A model generated the notes under the pieces. That model was given only the letters and a program-made list of their open reading frames with translations, was not told where the DNA came from and did not search any database. From contig JAVKOQ010000204.1 of assembly GCA_031835245.1 (NCBI GenBank), forward strand, positions 1 through 64,000: a stretch of 64,000 nt of DNA, given 5' to 3'. Shown here in pieces: positions 10,394 through 20,174 of the stretch. The DNA comes from Balamuthia mandrillaris. Lineage: Eukaryota > Discosea > Longamoebia > Balamuthiidae. The position numbers were made by a program, and so were the translations under genes. Each line of letters begins with the position of its first letter. Position 1 is the first letter of the stretch.

Positions 10394-10542
10394 AAAAAAG
10401 TGAGGCTTCTTCTCTCTCTCAAAAAGTTTTGTGAATGTTTTGTTTCTGAAAGAAAGAAAGATGAGATGATGGATTAAATAAAAAGTGGATGAGTGTTATT
10501 TTTTTAAATTCGTTTAGAAGAGAAAAGAAAGTCTATTTTTTT

Positions 10543-10756
10543 TTAGTGGTGAACAGCCTCCAAAACGGAACGTATGTCGCCCCATACGTCGTCAATGTTC
10601 TGGTTGCCGTCGATCATGACAAGCTTGTCCTGGAAGACGGGCAAGATCTTGGTCGTCTGCTCCGTGAAGACATTCAATCGCTTCCTCACCGTCTCTTCAT
10701 TGTCATCAGGTCTATCAAAAAAAAGATTCGTTTAGTGATTTTGGATCGTAACATAG

Positions 10757-10796
<40 letters not shown>

Positions 10797-11455
10797 AGAG
10801 ACTGACACACACAAAACAAAAAAACAAACCTTTGGATGAGGCGATCAGCAATCTCAGAGGGGGGAGGGGCGAATGTGACGTGATAGCTCTTGTTGGTCTC
10901 CGGGTCGATCCTCCTGCCGCACACCCTCTCCACAATGTTCTCATCGTCCACGTTCAGCAGGAACATGGCCTTGATGTCCACGACCAATTCCTTGAGGGCC
11001 TGGGCCTGGGCCTCCGTCCTGGGGAAGCCGTCTAGCAGGAAGCCGCGCTGCTGGATGTCCTCATGCTCCAGGCGGTTGGCAATGATGCCAATGATGAGGT
11101 CGTCCGAGACGAGCTTGCCGCTCTCCATGATGGCCTTGGCCATGAGGCCCAGCTCCGTGCCGCGCTTCACCTCCTCACGCAGCATGTCCCCCGTGGAGAG
11201 GTGCACCACGCCGGTCATCTCCACGATGCGCTCGCACTGGGTGCCCTTGCCGCTGCCAGGTGCGCCGGCAATGATGTAGCCGTGGGCGTTGACCTTCCTG
11301 CCGCCTTTGTTGCACTTGGAGGAGCCGCAGCAGCTACCGCAGTAGTAGCGTTGGTAGACAAAGGCGCCGGCCACGGCGGCCACTGCCGCTGTGGAGGCGA
11401 TCACCGCCGCTTTGGTGAGCGTGCTAGACTCGGTCCACTGTTGCCACAAACCCAT
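10543..11455 (-). CDS. Adenylate kinase with N-terminal membrane segment, 2 exons, 264 aa
   Basis: Exons 10830-11455 and 10543-10711 join in phase. Residues ~14-35 form a hydrophobic Ala/Val segment (AAVIASTAAVAAVAGAFVY), followed by a Cys/Lys-rich stretch. The kinase core starts at ~58: P-loop GAPGSGKGTQC, STGDMLR, LLDGFPRTEAQA and a LID with CGRRIDPETNKSYHV. The C-terminal exon ends in helix RSVLEAVHH. It interconverts ATP, AMP and ADP. The N-terminal hydrophobic segment suggests a membrane anchor, or possibly an organelle-targeting signal. The LID has neither the zinc-finger nor the shortest cytosolic form. The single intron carries (CT)n on the sense strand. Confidence 0.93.
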
Positions 11456-11931
11456 GATGGATCAAAGTTATGTTGGTTGCTTGCGTGAAAAAAAATCAGA
11501 GATTTTTTTTTGTGTGCTGGAGAAACGGAAGCAGCGGCGGCGGGCGGCTGATGAAAAAAAAAAATCAATCGATTGCACTGCGCAAGAGGGAGCGTGTGTG
11601 CCACTTATTATTTTTTTGCTTTCTTTTTTTTGTCGCACAAAAATGATTTTAGGAAAAGTGGCCACGTCATCGTTCGGGCGTTTGAAACTGGGTTGGTCGA
11701 TCTACTCAACGACCAACCGGAAATCAATAAAGGATCTCGATTCCTGAAAAAGGGTGTTTGGTTGGGGTCAAACCCTGCACCAATTGACCAAGGCACCTGC
11801 AAACAAGGAGAGCAGGAAGCAGTAACGTCTGCTACTTCTTCTTTGCCGCTACTTCTTTTTCGTTTTTGCTTGCTTCTTCTGGTTCTTCTTCTTCACACAA
11901 ACAAACGAAGTATTCAACTCACACAAACAAC
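11456..11931. other. Divergent promoter region
   Basis: The adenylate kinase and atlastin-like genes start about 475 bp apart and point away from each other. The region is A/T-rich with a B-box-like GGGGTCAAACCCTGC at 11766. I see no gene in it. Confidence 0.5.
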
Positions 11932-13432
11932 ATGTTCGGTTGGTCGCGTAGTCTCTCTCCTGCTTCTACCCCCGTTTTCTGGCCGTTGTTCCAACAACCT
12001 CGGAAGCTGGTGGACGCTGACAAGGATGGCTTCCTCCGGGTGGACCCCTCCGTGCTGGACATGCTGTTGGCCCTGAAGAAACACCCTCTGGTGAAGAGGC
12101 ACAACCACGACCAGCAACAGAACCTCTTCGTGGTCGCCATTGCGGGGCCTTATCGCACCGGCAAGTCCTTCCTGCTGGGCCAAATAATGCAAACCTGGTC
12201 TTCTGCTTCTTCTTCTTCTTCCGCTGAGAACGAAAGAGAAGAAGAAGAAGAGAAGAAACGAGACACAAGCCCATGCTTCAAAGTTGGGGAGACGTTGAAA
12301 GGGCAAACCATGGGAATATGGGTTATGGCCTCCGTGGTGGAGGGAGACAAGGTGGTGCTCTTCATGGACTCTGAGGGGACACACAATTCCATGGCGAGGC
12401 AGGAGATGGACAGAGCCACGTTGGACGCCAGGATATTCGCGCTTGTCGTGCTGCTGAGCAACGTGCTGATGTATAATACACATGCCAGATTGGAGGAAGC
12501 TTCTTTGCAACAACTTTCGTACACTCTGCCTTCTTCCCGTCTGTCTTCTTCTTCTTTGTTTCCTCTTCTGCTATCTGCTTTCTTCTTCGCTTCTGCCAAA
12601 CTCAACAACCTAGCTAAAAACTATGTTATCTCAGGTTTATGGCATCATTAACAGAACACATGCAACAAGAAGACTCACTCAAACACACTTTTCCACATCT
12701 GGTTTGGATCCTTCGCGACTTTCAAGACTGGGCTAGCCTCCACCAGCTCTTTCCAGATGGCGACGCCAACAAACTCTACCTTGAAACAGTCCTTTCTACA
12801 TCTTGTTCTTCTTCAGCAACATCCGTAAGAGAAGCCATTCAAAAAATGTTTCCGGCAACAAGAAGAACCTGTCATCCTATGCACCTTCCCATTTATCCTA
12901 TTGAACGGTTGCAACAGCATAGAGAAAAGAAGGACAGCAATAGCTTGGAACTAGAAGAGAGCTTCCAAAGGGGCATCAGTGAATTGGTGTCTTTCTTGCG
13001 AGAGCGTCTTTCCCAAGAACAAAGTGTACCTATAGATGGTTTGTTTCTATTTTCTTCTTCTTATATGTTGTTCTTCTCTCTGCTCTGTCCTTGTCCGTTA
13101 ACCTTCGCTGAACAACCCAAAACGAAAAAGATTATGTAAAGCTGATACGACTCTCCGTGAAGACAATGAACTCAAAGTTGCAAGAGGTGAATGGTTTCGT
13201 GCCGGACGTCCTTGCTCGACTATGTTTGGAGGAGTCTTTGAGAATGTTTGACGAACGTATGGATCTATTCTCGGATAGGTTTCCAGTTTCTTCTTCAGTA
13301 TTAGAGCAAGAGATTGAGAAGAGCAAAAAGATGGCGTTACAACACTTTGTTGATGCTGCTTATGGACCCTCCAAACCGGCATTACAGCAAAAGATGGAGG
13401 TTCGTTTTTCTGAATTTCATTTATTTCTTCTT

Positions 13433-13473
<41 letters not shown>

Positions 13474-13764
13474 ACAAATCATCGTTTTGACCAGAAACTG
13501 TTGGCAAAGAAAGCTGAACGTATTAGAGACAAAAACAACAAAAGGACAACCTCTTCGACGAACCTCGGCTCTTTCATCATTCTTTTGTTGCTTGTAACGC
13601 TTGGAGGAAGCTTCCTCCTCCTTCGCGATCCATTTGCTGCACTTCTCTTTTGCCTCTTGTTGACTCTTTTAGTGTTTGTCGTTGTCAGAAAACTTCAATC
13701 ACTTGGCAACGCGCTTCTTAAACAGCACCGTTGGCTCTCCTGGTCTCATGCAAAACGGGAGTAA
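11932..13764 (+). CDS. Atlastin-like dynamin-family GTPase, 4 exons, 509 aa
   Basis: Exons are 11932-12518, 12635-13038, 13131-13399 and 13495-13764; phases agree. The G domain has P-loop AGPYRTGKSFLLG, the switch region MGIWVMASV, DSEG of G3, and FPHLVWILRDF, the guanine-binding RD motif typical of GB1/atlastin GTPases. A helical middle region (YVKLIRLSVKTMNSKLQEV) follows. The last exon has two adjacent membrane spans (FIILLLLVTLGGSFLLL and FAALLFCLLLTLLVFVVV) and a short cytosolic tail. That membrane hairpin is the atlastin layout, which tethers and fuses ER tubules. Guanylate-binding proteins share the G domain but lack the hairpin. A Ser/Glu insert lies between P-loop and switch. Confidence 0.88.
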
Positions 13765-13808
13765 AGAGGGTACTTCCTGTTCTCCTTTCTTGGAACCACC
13801 CTTCCCCA

Positions 13809-13876
13809 GTTCCTTCTAAACAGGCTCTAAAGTCTTAAAGCCCTGGCATCCAGGGCAGGGCCTGTTTAGAAGGAAC
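13809..13876. repeat. Hairpin with 17-bp perfect stem
   Basis: Arms 13809-13825 and 13860-13876 are exact reverse complements (GTTCCTTCTAAACAGGC and its mate). A nested 6-bp palindrome (CCCTGG cat CCAGGG) lies at 13841-13855. It sits between the convergent atlastin and RNA-ligase genes, so it could act in transcript ends, be a miniature foldback element, or be an RNA hairpin gene. Confidence 0.85.
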
Positions 13877-13980
13877 AACGCCTCTCTCTGCTGCTGTAAT
13901 AGCAAGGAGGAGAGGTTTTATTATTTTATTGAGAGTATTTTAATGATGTTGTTTCTTCTTTACATTTCAGTTTTTTGTGT

Positions 13981-16900
13981 TTACTCAAAGGCGCTCCATG
14001 CTCTGGAGAACATATGGTCATCACACAGAGCAAAGACTTGTCTCGCTGACAAATATTCTCTCAGATCCTCTTTCCAAAGCCTATAGAGTCTGAACAGCAG
14101 AAAAGCAAACGGGTGTCTATTGGCTGCTTTTGCGAATTGCTTCTTGTCGTCTCCGTGTTCTTTGAGCTGGTTCCATGTGTGATCTAGAGAGGAGCACATT
14201 CGTCCATATTTGTCGGAAAGCTGTTCGTGGAAGGTTTGCCACGTTGGAAAGTGACGAATAAACGTTTCGCTGCAATTGTATCTCAACTATTGTAAAGTTA
14301 GGAAAAACAGAATTGAGAACAGAGAGAGAGAGAGAGAGAGAAAAGGAACCAAGTCTAGCATGTGCCGTTCGTCCATGTCAGCGCGAAGGTTCAAAGGACC
14401 AACACCAGAAAAGTCAGTGCCCAACGCCACTGCCACATGTAGAGGACATCTAACCTTTACTAGCCTTTCACTAAGAGGAGCACAATGAAAAATGTTCACA
14501 CAGAAAGAAAGTAAAGAAAGAAAAGGAAAAGAAATGATGTAACAAACCTGGAATGGAAACGAACTACAAAACCCTTTTTGCAGGAAGAGTTAAAATAGGC
14601 AAGAATCTCTCTCTCGTGGTACGTACTTTGCTTAAGAAAGGATTTAAAGTTTTAGCCTTTGCAACGACTTGATTCAATGAAACGAGCTCGGGGAATACTC
14701 TTGGTGTGAGCCAGTTATGCTCTTCCTAAAAGTCAAGAGAGTTGAGTGAACATGCAACTGAACACATAGAGAGGATACATACAGCAATCGCAGTAATTAG
14801 ATCATGGCACTCTCGTAAACTTGGAATGGTGATTGCACCCACGAAGATGAGTCTATCTTGTTCAGGTCTGGTGACATACCGATGTAATGGAGTTTGTAGG
14901 ACAAACGTATAGCACCTTCGAAATGGGAACACGGTTCGAAAGAAAGCGTAAAACAAAAGCAGAGAATACATAGAGGAAAAGATAAGCACAAAAAAGAGTG
15001 AGAAAAAGGAGATGCAGAAACAACAACGAACCTGGAGGTATCATTGGGAAGAAAGTATCCATCTCTGTTCCAAGTATTCCAAAAGAGAGACTCAAAGGTG
15101 ATGTTGCGCGAATCTCCTTTCCACGAGAGATCCATCCGTGGTTTAGCCGGCTCGTCTGCATCATTGCCAGATGAAGAAATAAGAGCGGTGAGACAAAAGA
15201 AAAGAGAAAAGCAGAAGGGTAAGCGTACACATGGAAGAAATATGCCATTGTCGGTCATAGTGATAAAGCAAAGCGGGAGTTCCTTCCACATATTCCGTGA
15301 CTTTTATTTCTTCTTTCTCCTCTTCCTCTATTTGAACCTCTTTTTCAGTTTGGTCATGACTTTCTTCAAGATCAGAAGCAAAGCGAGCAACCACTTCCCA
15401 GTTACATGTGATATCAAGAATTAGTCCTTTACATGTTTCACGTTTAATGTTTGTTGTATCATTGGAAGACGTTGATGGAGTAAATGGCTGGTGTCGACCA
15501 AGCAAAGATCGGTGAGAAAAAGAGAGCAAAACAACGAAAAAGAACGCAGAAGAAATAACGAAGAAATAAAGACTTACATCATGTCGAAGAAATACTAAAT
15601 GCGGATATTCAGAATGAAAGCAATAACAAACATTTCTCGAAGCTGCCAAGCGCTGAAGAGCTTCTTTCCAGTTCCCTCCACATTTTTCAGTCTCGTCTCT
15701 TAAATGCGTTACAACATCCAATGATGCTTCCTTTTCGTCCGTTCCTATTTTCCATGTTTCTGGTTCTACCATTTGTAGCTGTTGTCGTTGTTGCTTCCAA
15801 TAAAGCTCCATCATCGTTTTCATTCCTTGTCTTTCCGTTTCTCGTTTGCTGTAAAAGTGAGAATAGGTTCTCAAACTTTTGAGTTTCTCGCGTAGACTCT
15901 GAAATATTGGTTTGTACTTCGCGAGAATGGCTTGGTTGAAACGAAGCGTGACGTTATCTTTTTTGGTTTCTTCTTCTTCGTTCGTTTCATCTACAGAAGA
16001 AGAAGCAGAAGAAGAACAAGAAAGAGGAGGAGTAGAAGACTCGGAAAGAATGGATTGTTGATAGTCATTAGCAGCCGCATAGTCATGAATTGTTCCCTAT
16101 TAAACATTTTTTTTAAAAAAGAAGTTGAGAAATAGAGAACAAAGAATAGAACAAACAAAAAAAAAATACCGTTTGAACCAGTTGGATGGCAAACAGAAGG
16201 TAGCGAAGCGCATGAACGACCTCCTTCTTGGCTCTTTTGTAGTTATAGGGAGTAGCTCCTAATACTTTCAGCTTGTTGCCGGCATTCCTAAATCCTCTCT
16301 TTGCTTCCCACAGCGCCGTCCTTTCATGCGACACAACTTAGAAATATAAAGCAACAAACCACAAATGCAACAATTAAAAAAAATAAATAATAAAAACAGA
16401 GAACAGAAAAGAAACGAAAAAAAGGAGAAGAGAAGTAATACCTACCGACGAAGGATATCTGGATCCAATCGAAACTCAATGGGAGCTTGTTCCAGCCAAA
16501 CGTGCTCTCTTGGAAGACAGGCCACCTCCAACGCTTGGTGCCGGTGCTCGTATAACTAAAGCTTACCACATAAACAAACAAATAGAACACAACCGAACAA
16601 AACAGAACAAACCGATAGCATAAAGTCGTGATAAGGTATCAAAGACACGTTGACGAGGCCATCATCAAACACGGGAAACATGTGCGTGTCAATGTCCGAA
16701 ATGTTGCTCTTCAGCTTGTGTGAAGCAGAAGCAGACGCAGGAGTAGCAGCAGAAGCAGAAGCAGAAGCAGAAGAAGAAGAAGAAGAAGAAGAAGAAGAAG
16801 AAGAAGAAGAAGAACAAGAACAAGAACAAGAACAAGAAGAAGAAGAAGAAGAAGAAGAAGAAGAAGAAGCATGAGAGGAGAAAGTAATGGTGGTGTCAAA

Positions 16901-17182
16901 TAAGCGAAGGTCATGCTCCGTGTTGTACTTTGTCAGAGCTACAAGGTCATAGTCTGAGTCGGGAGAAGCACACCCATACACTCTGTTATTTTCCCACCAG
17001 CAAAAACAACAACAAAAGGACACAATGATAAGAGAGATAGAAACTAATCGGAAACAGTTACAAGAAAAACAAAAGTTCGAAACTAGTACGAACCTTGAGC
17101 CCCACAAGTACACGTTCAAGACTCGCTCTCGAATGGCGGGATCGTGCTTCTCCAACCGAACGAACAAAGCCTCCAAATCCAT
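13981..17182 (-). CDS. Nucleotidyltransferase-RNA ligase (T4 Rnl1-like) fusion, 12 exons, 772 aa
   Basis: Exons: 17094-17182, 16613-16982, 16450-16555, 16170-16336, 15578-16096, 15229-15487, 15032-15155, 14783-14915, 14627-14725, 14548-14573, 14350-14470, 13981-14286. Exon 3's donor (GTCGGT) is the least sure. The N-terminal ~240 residues are a nucleotidyltransferase-like domain (LWGSRVYG, then SPDSDYDLVAL, with a Ser-run insert, and an ALRYLLFAIQLV helix). The C-terminal half follows the T4 Rnl1-like RNA ligase fold: KGLILDITCNWEVV, then motif I region TEYVEGTPALLYHYD, NITFESLFWNTW, LIFVGAITIP and GFVVRF. In related ligases motif I reads EKxDG, with the lysine that takes AMP; here that position is Tyr. 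The product may be an RNA-end binding protein and not a ligase, or use another residue. Confidence 0.75.
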
Positions 17183-17334
17183 CTTCTCCTCGTTTATTTT
17201 ATGATAAATTCACCAAAATAATCGATAAACGAACCTATTTTGGTAAATAATCGATGATTATTGTCTACAGATAATGCGACATCTGTTTCGCATGACCTCT
17301 TTGCGAAGATTGCAAACAAACAACAAAAAAAGGA

Positions 17335-17452
17335 GGATACAGCACGATGGATTCCCGGGTGGTCACCCACCCCAGTACTAACATCGCCTGGCGGAGCTTA
17401 ACTTCGCTGATCGGACGGGAAGCGGTGCTTTCTCCGCAGTATGGCCGTATCC
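17335..17452 (-). rRNA. 5S rRNA: 5S ribosomal RNA, full length (118 nt)
   Basis: This is a complete copy with the same ends as those at 6007 and 7175 and intact internal promoter boxes. On the minus strand it is followed by CCTCCTTTTTTTG, a good Pol III stop. It is the outer member of the second 5S/U2 cluster. Confidence 0.93.
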
Positions 17453-17846
17453 GGCTGCAAACTCTCTTTCGCGTCATTTGGCCTTTTGCTTTTTCTGCTT
17501 CGTACGTTGTATATCCATAGGCAAGGACCTCAAGGCGGCAAGTCTGGATACTTGCCGCCTTGAGGTCGAAAAAGTACACTGAAGGCCTATGGATAATCTT
17601 TCTTGGAAGCAAGAATAATTAAAAAAAATCCCTGGCAAAGCCGCGGTTCTCCTCCTTTATCCACTACGTCAACCGAATGCACCAAGTTACCCCTGCGCCC
17701 CCCTCGTCTTTAGAGTCTGAGTAGGATCCCCTCTTTGAAGGTGACCTGTCGCGCGACCACGAAGTATTGAAAGCCCTCCCCGAAGTGCGCCTTGAAATCC
17801 AAGAAGTCCGCCCCCGCCCCCCTAACCTCAGCAATGAGGTCGACGT

Positions 17847-17893
<47 letters not shown>

Positions 17894-17937
17894 CTCCTCT
17901 CTCTCTAAAATGAGTGTACCGCCAGGCTTTCATGGCG
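17453..17937. other. Intergenic with hairpin and a short coding-like stretch
   Basis: This holds the hairpin at 17512-17595 and a (CT)n tract at ~17850-17900. Between them, on the minus strand at about 17846-17720, is a GC-rich frame (IAEVRGAGADFLDFKAHF and on) that ends in a stop. It reads like the C-terminus of a real protein, but no start or upstream exon is seen, so it may be a gene fragment. I do not recognise the family. Confidence 0.4.
17512..17595. repeat. Double-stem hairpin (11 bp + 17 bp perfect arms)
   Basis: The outer arms 17512-17522 and 17585-17595 (TATCCATAGGC and mate) enclose perfect inner arms 17526-17542 and 17551-17567 (GACCTCAAGGCGGCAAG and mate) with an 8-base loop. 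The 17-bp inner helix is GC-rich. It lies between 5S and U2 genes and could be a foldback transposon remnant or a small-RNA precursor. Confidence 0.85.
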
Positions 17938-18052
17938 ACATGATTGGCTGAATGACATCACACTACCGAAATTCTCGACCCTTTCCTCACCCATAACTTA
18001 ACCCTCAGAGGGGTGCAGGAACAAGAGAGCTCGACGCAGCAACCCCAGAAAC
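17938..18052 (+). promoter_or_regulatory. U2 snRNA upstream promoter block (copy B)
   Basis: It is nearly identical to the block upstream of the U2 copy at 6425-6620, including TTCTCGACCCTTTCCTCAC and AGAGAGCTCGACGCAGC. Conservation begins around TCATGGCGACATGA and runs to the RNA start, which marks the functional promoter span. Confidence 0.65.
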
Positions 18053-18250
18053 CATCTTCTCGGACATCGGCTCCGATCAAGTGTAGTATCTGTTCTATCT
18101 AGCTTAATCCCTGGATGACTGTCCTCCAAGACCGTCTCTTATGATTAAACTTATTTTTCTCCTTTGGGAGGGTGTGAGGTGCTTTTGGTTCGCTGGCTTC
18201 CCGGCTGAACCGCCCTCACATCGCGGATCGGCTCTGCATAGCACTCCTGC
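18053..18250 (+). ncRNA. U2: U2 spliceosomal snRNA
   Basis: It begins ATCTTCTCGG, with GATCAAGTGTAGTATCTGTT at positions ~30-50 (branch-point recognition GTAGTA), a U-rich Sm-like stretch, and two 3' stem-loops. It differs from the copy at 6425-6620 at only a few bases. The sequence after the RNA, AGAGTTTGTTACAACGGTCC, is also shared with the other copy and may be the 3'-end processing box. Confidence 0.9.
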
Positions 18251-18624
18251 AGAGTTTGTTACAACGGTCCACCTCTTTACCATTCATTCCATTGAACAAA
18301 GACAACTCTGATATTGAGAGGGGAGAGAGGGAGAAAAGTGCTAAAATCATTTCTTGTTACGCTTGGCAGCAACAGTTTCTGGATGGGCTACAAACAAAAC
18401 TCTCACCAAGCAATCAATCTCCGTCATGGATTCAACGAAGCTGATGTTGCCCTCGCCGCCGTCCAAAATTATTTACCGAAACAACGAGGGAAACCGTAAA
18501 CTTGACCGACACCTGTGGGACCATCTTGGACTACTTTTAAACCGATGCAGGCAGCCAGTGGGTACTTAACAGAGAGGTTTGAAAGCCGGAACCGGCTGTG
18601 CTGTAAGAAAGTGGTATTTTAGTC
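18251..18624. other. Intergenic after U2
   Basis: The first ~30 bases are a conserved U2 3' flank. The rest has no recognisable gene. Short open frames here lack codon bias and splice support. Confidence 0.45.
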
Positions 18625-18721
18625 GGATACGGCCATACTGCGGAGAAAGCACCGCTTCCCGTCCGATTAGCATGTTAGTACTGGGGTGGGTGACCACTCG
18701 GGAATCCATCGTGCTGTATCC
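18625..18721 (+). pseudogene. 5S rRNA with 21-nt internal deletion
   Basis: It matches the full copies at both ends but lacks 21 bases spanning AAGTTAAGCTCCGCCAGG. It also has a C-to-T change before the gap and one in the ACCAC(T/C)CGG box. The lost bases include the helix III/loop region and part of the internal promoter, so the product could not fold as 5S. Confidence 0.88.
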
Positions 18722-18830
18722 TTCTTTCTTTGCTTTCTGCTTTTCAACAGTGAACAAATGGGTGCAGCATCGGGGCGTCCGCTACTTTGTTTGCTTTTGT
18801 TTTGTTAATGGAGGTAGACCAAAAAACTCT

Positions 18831-18920
18831 GCGGGAGTGCTATGCAGAGCCGATCCGCAAGGTGCGAGGCCGGTTCAGCTGGCAAGCCAGCCAACTGCAG
18901 AACCTCACACCTTCCCCGAG
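18831..18920 (-). pseudogene. U2 snRNA 3' fragment
   Basis: About 90 bases match the two 3' stem-loops of the U2 genes with many substitutions. The 5' half, including the branch-point region, is absent. Part of the 3' flank (AGAGTTTTTTGG) is still recognisable beside it. Confidence 0.75.
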
Positions 18921-19032
18921 GGTATAAGTCACGCAACACAAAAAACAAAGCAGAACCTTCGGCCGTGATTCCTACTCTTACGTCAAGATAGATAGCAAAC
19001 AAAAACAACAACAACAAAAAAAAGCAAAAGGA

Positions 19033-19150
19033 GGATACAGCACGATGGATTCCCGGGTGGTCACCCACCCCAGTACTAACATCGCCTGGCGGAGCTTAAC
19101 TTCGCTGATCGGACGGGAAGCGGTGCTTTCTCCACAGTGTGGCCGTATCC
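19033..19150 (-). rRNA. 5S rRNA: 5S ribosomal RNA, full length (118 nt)
   Basis: This is a full-length copy with two substitutions near the 5' end relative to the others (the RNA reads GGCCACACTGTGG where they read GGCCATACTGCGG). The two changes pair with each other's side of the loop region and need not harm folding. Its 5' flank shares GGGGAATCCAGCAAGAAGGA with the copy at 7175. Confidence 0.88.
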
Positions 19151-19278
19151 AGCATGGTCCCATCCTTCTTGCTGGATTCCCCTATTCCTACACAATGCTT
19201 GACTTCTTGCGGTATGCCCCTATCCGACCTTAACTCTTCTGCCAGCACCAAAGGACAGCGAGTAGTTTAAAAAAAAGT

Positions 19279-19302
19279 CGGGAATCCATCGTGCTGTACC
19301 TT
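19279..19302 (+). pseudogene. 5S rRNA 3'-end scrap
   Basis: About 24 bases (CGGGAATCCATCGTGCTGTA and on) equal the 3' end of 5S, followed by a T run. Nothing else of the gene remains. Confidence 0.7.
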
Positions 19303-19383
19303 TTTTTTTCTTTGTGCTTTTGGTGTCCTTCCTAACCTGAGAGTACTCTTTTCTTCTTTTACCCTTTTTCGTCTCGTCTTCTC

Positions 19384-19421
<38 letters not shown>

Positions 19422-19562
19422 ATTCATTCTTTCTCTCTTTCAGGTGTGTACATAGTTCTTTATTCTCGTTGCTCGGTATGAGTTTTTTTTTGTTGCAACA
19501 AAAGTCACCACAGCCCAACACCCTCCTCTGAGCTATGCTACCAGCAGCGATAGCCCCACTCC
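19303..19562. other. Intergenic with (CT)n tract
   Basis: A (TC)n tract lies at about 19389-19416 and T-rich sequence follows. I see no gene. Confidence 0.5.
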
Positions 19563-19919
19563 TCACCCTCCGCGCTCCATGCCCAGTTCTCCTCCTTTGG
19601 CCTTCTTTTCGTCTTGCTGCAACCCTTGGGTGCTCTCTCCCTTTCCGCGAAGGGGTTCGGCGGTGGGCGCTTTGTCTCTCTTCTGTTGATACTCCTGCTC
19701 ATCGCCGACGTAGAGCCCTTGGCCTCTCAGGCTGGAGACGTCAGCGCCCGCAAAGGTATGGGGCTCCTTGGCCACGTCCTTGACGGAGGTGGGGGCTGCC
19801 GGCCCGGTCTTGCCGACGTTCAGGATCTGGTTTTCCTCCCCGACGTTTTGTTGGGCTCTATCGGACTTGGAGAGCCTGCTCTCGCCCTCACCTCCCACGG
19901 TGGTCACCGTTTGGCTCAT
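19563..19919 (-). CDS. Small hydrophilic protein of unknown function, 118 aa
   Basis: This is a single open frame with GC-rich third positions like the highly expressed genes in this window. The protein (MSQTVTTVGGEGESRLSKSD start) is rich in Gly, Lys, Glu and Gln, with no membrane span and no domain I know. It is probably disordered and soluble. A stretch (AGADVSSLRGQGLYVGDEQE) looks more ordered. An opposite-strand frame overlaps it but has poorer codon use. It lies between the 5S/U2 cluster and the TIG-LRR gene. Confidence 0.5.
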   Translation of the reverse strand: MSQTVTTVGGEGESRLSKSDRAQQNVGEENQILNVGKTGPAAPTSVKDVAKEPHTFAGADVSSLRGQGLYVGDEQEYQQKRDKAPTAEPLRGKGESTQGLQQDEKKAKGGELGMERGG

Positions 19920-20174
19920 GCTGTGGACTTGTTGTTGTTGGTTGTTGTGTGGCTTGTTGGGTTCGATGGAAGTCTACAAGGTTCGGTGCTTATTTATATA
20001 GTGGAGAGGAATGAAGTGGTGTCTCATGGATGTGCTTCAAAGTTTCCCTCAAATTGCTTTGTGTTTGAAGTTGTTTGCAAAACTTTTAGAAACATAAAAT
20101 AAGAATGTATAAAATATACAACTATACAAAAACAAAGAACAAAACTAAACTGTTTTAACAAAACAAAAACAATG

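Noticed and set aside
16650-16914. Glu-rich or Leu-rich proteins opposite the RNA-ligase gene
   Set aside because: This is a shadow of the Ser-run coding exon; the minus-strand frame carries the conserved nucleotidyltransferase motifs.
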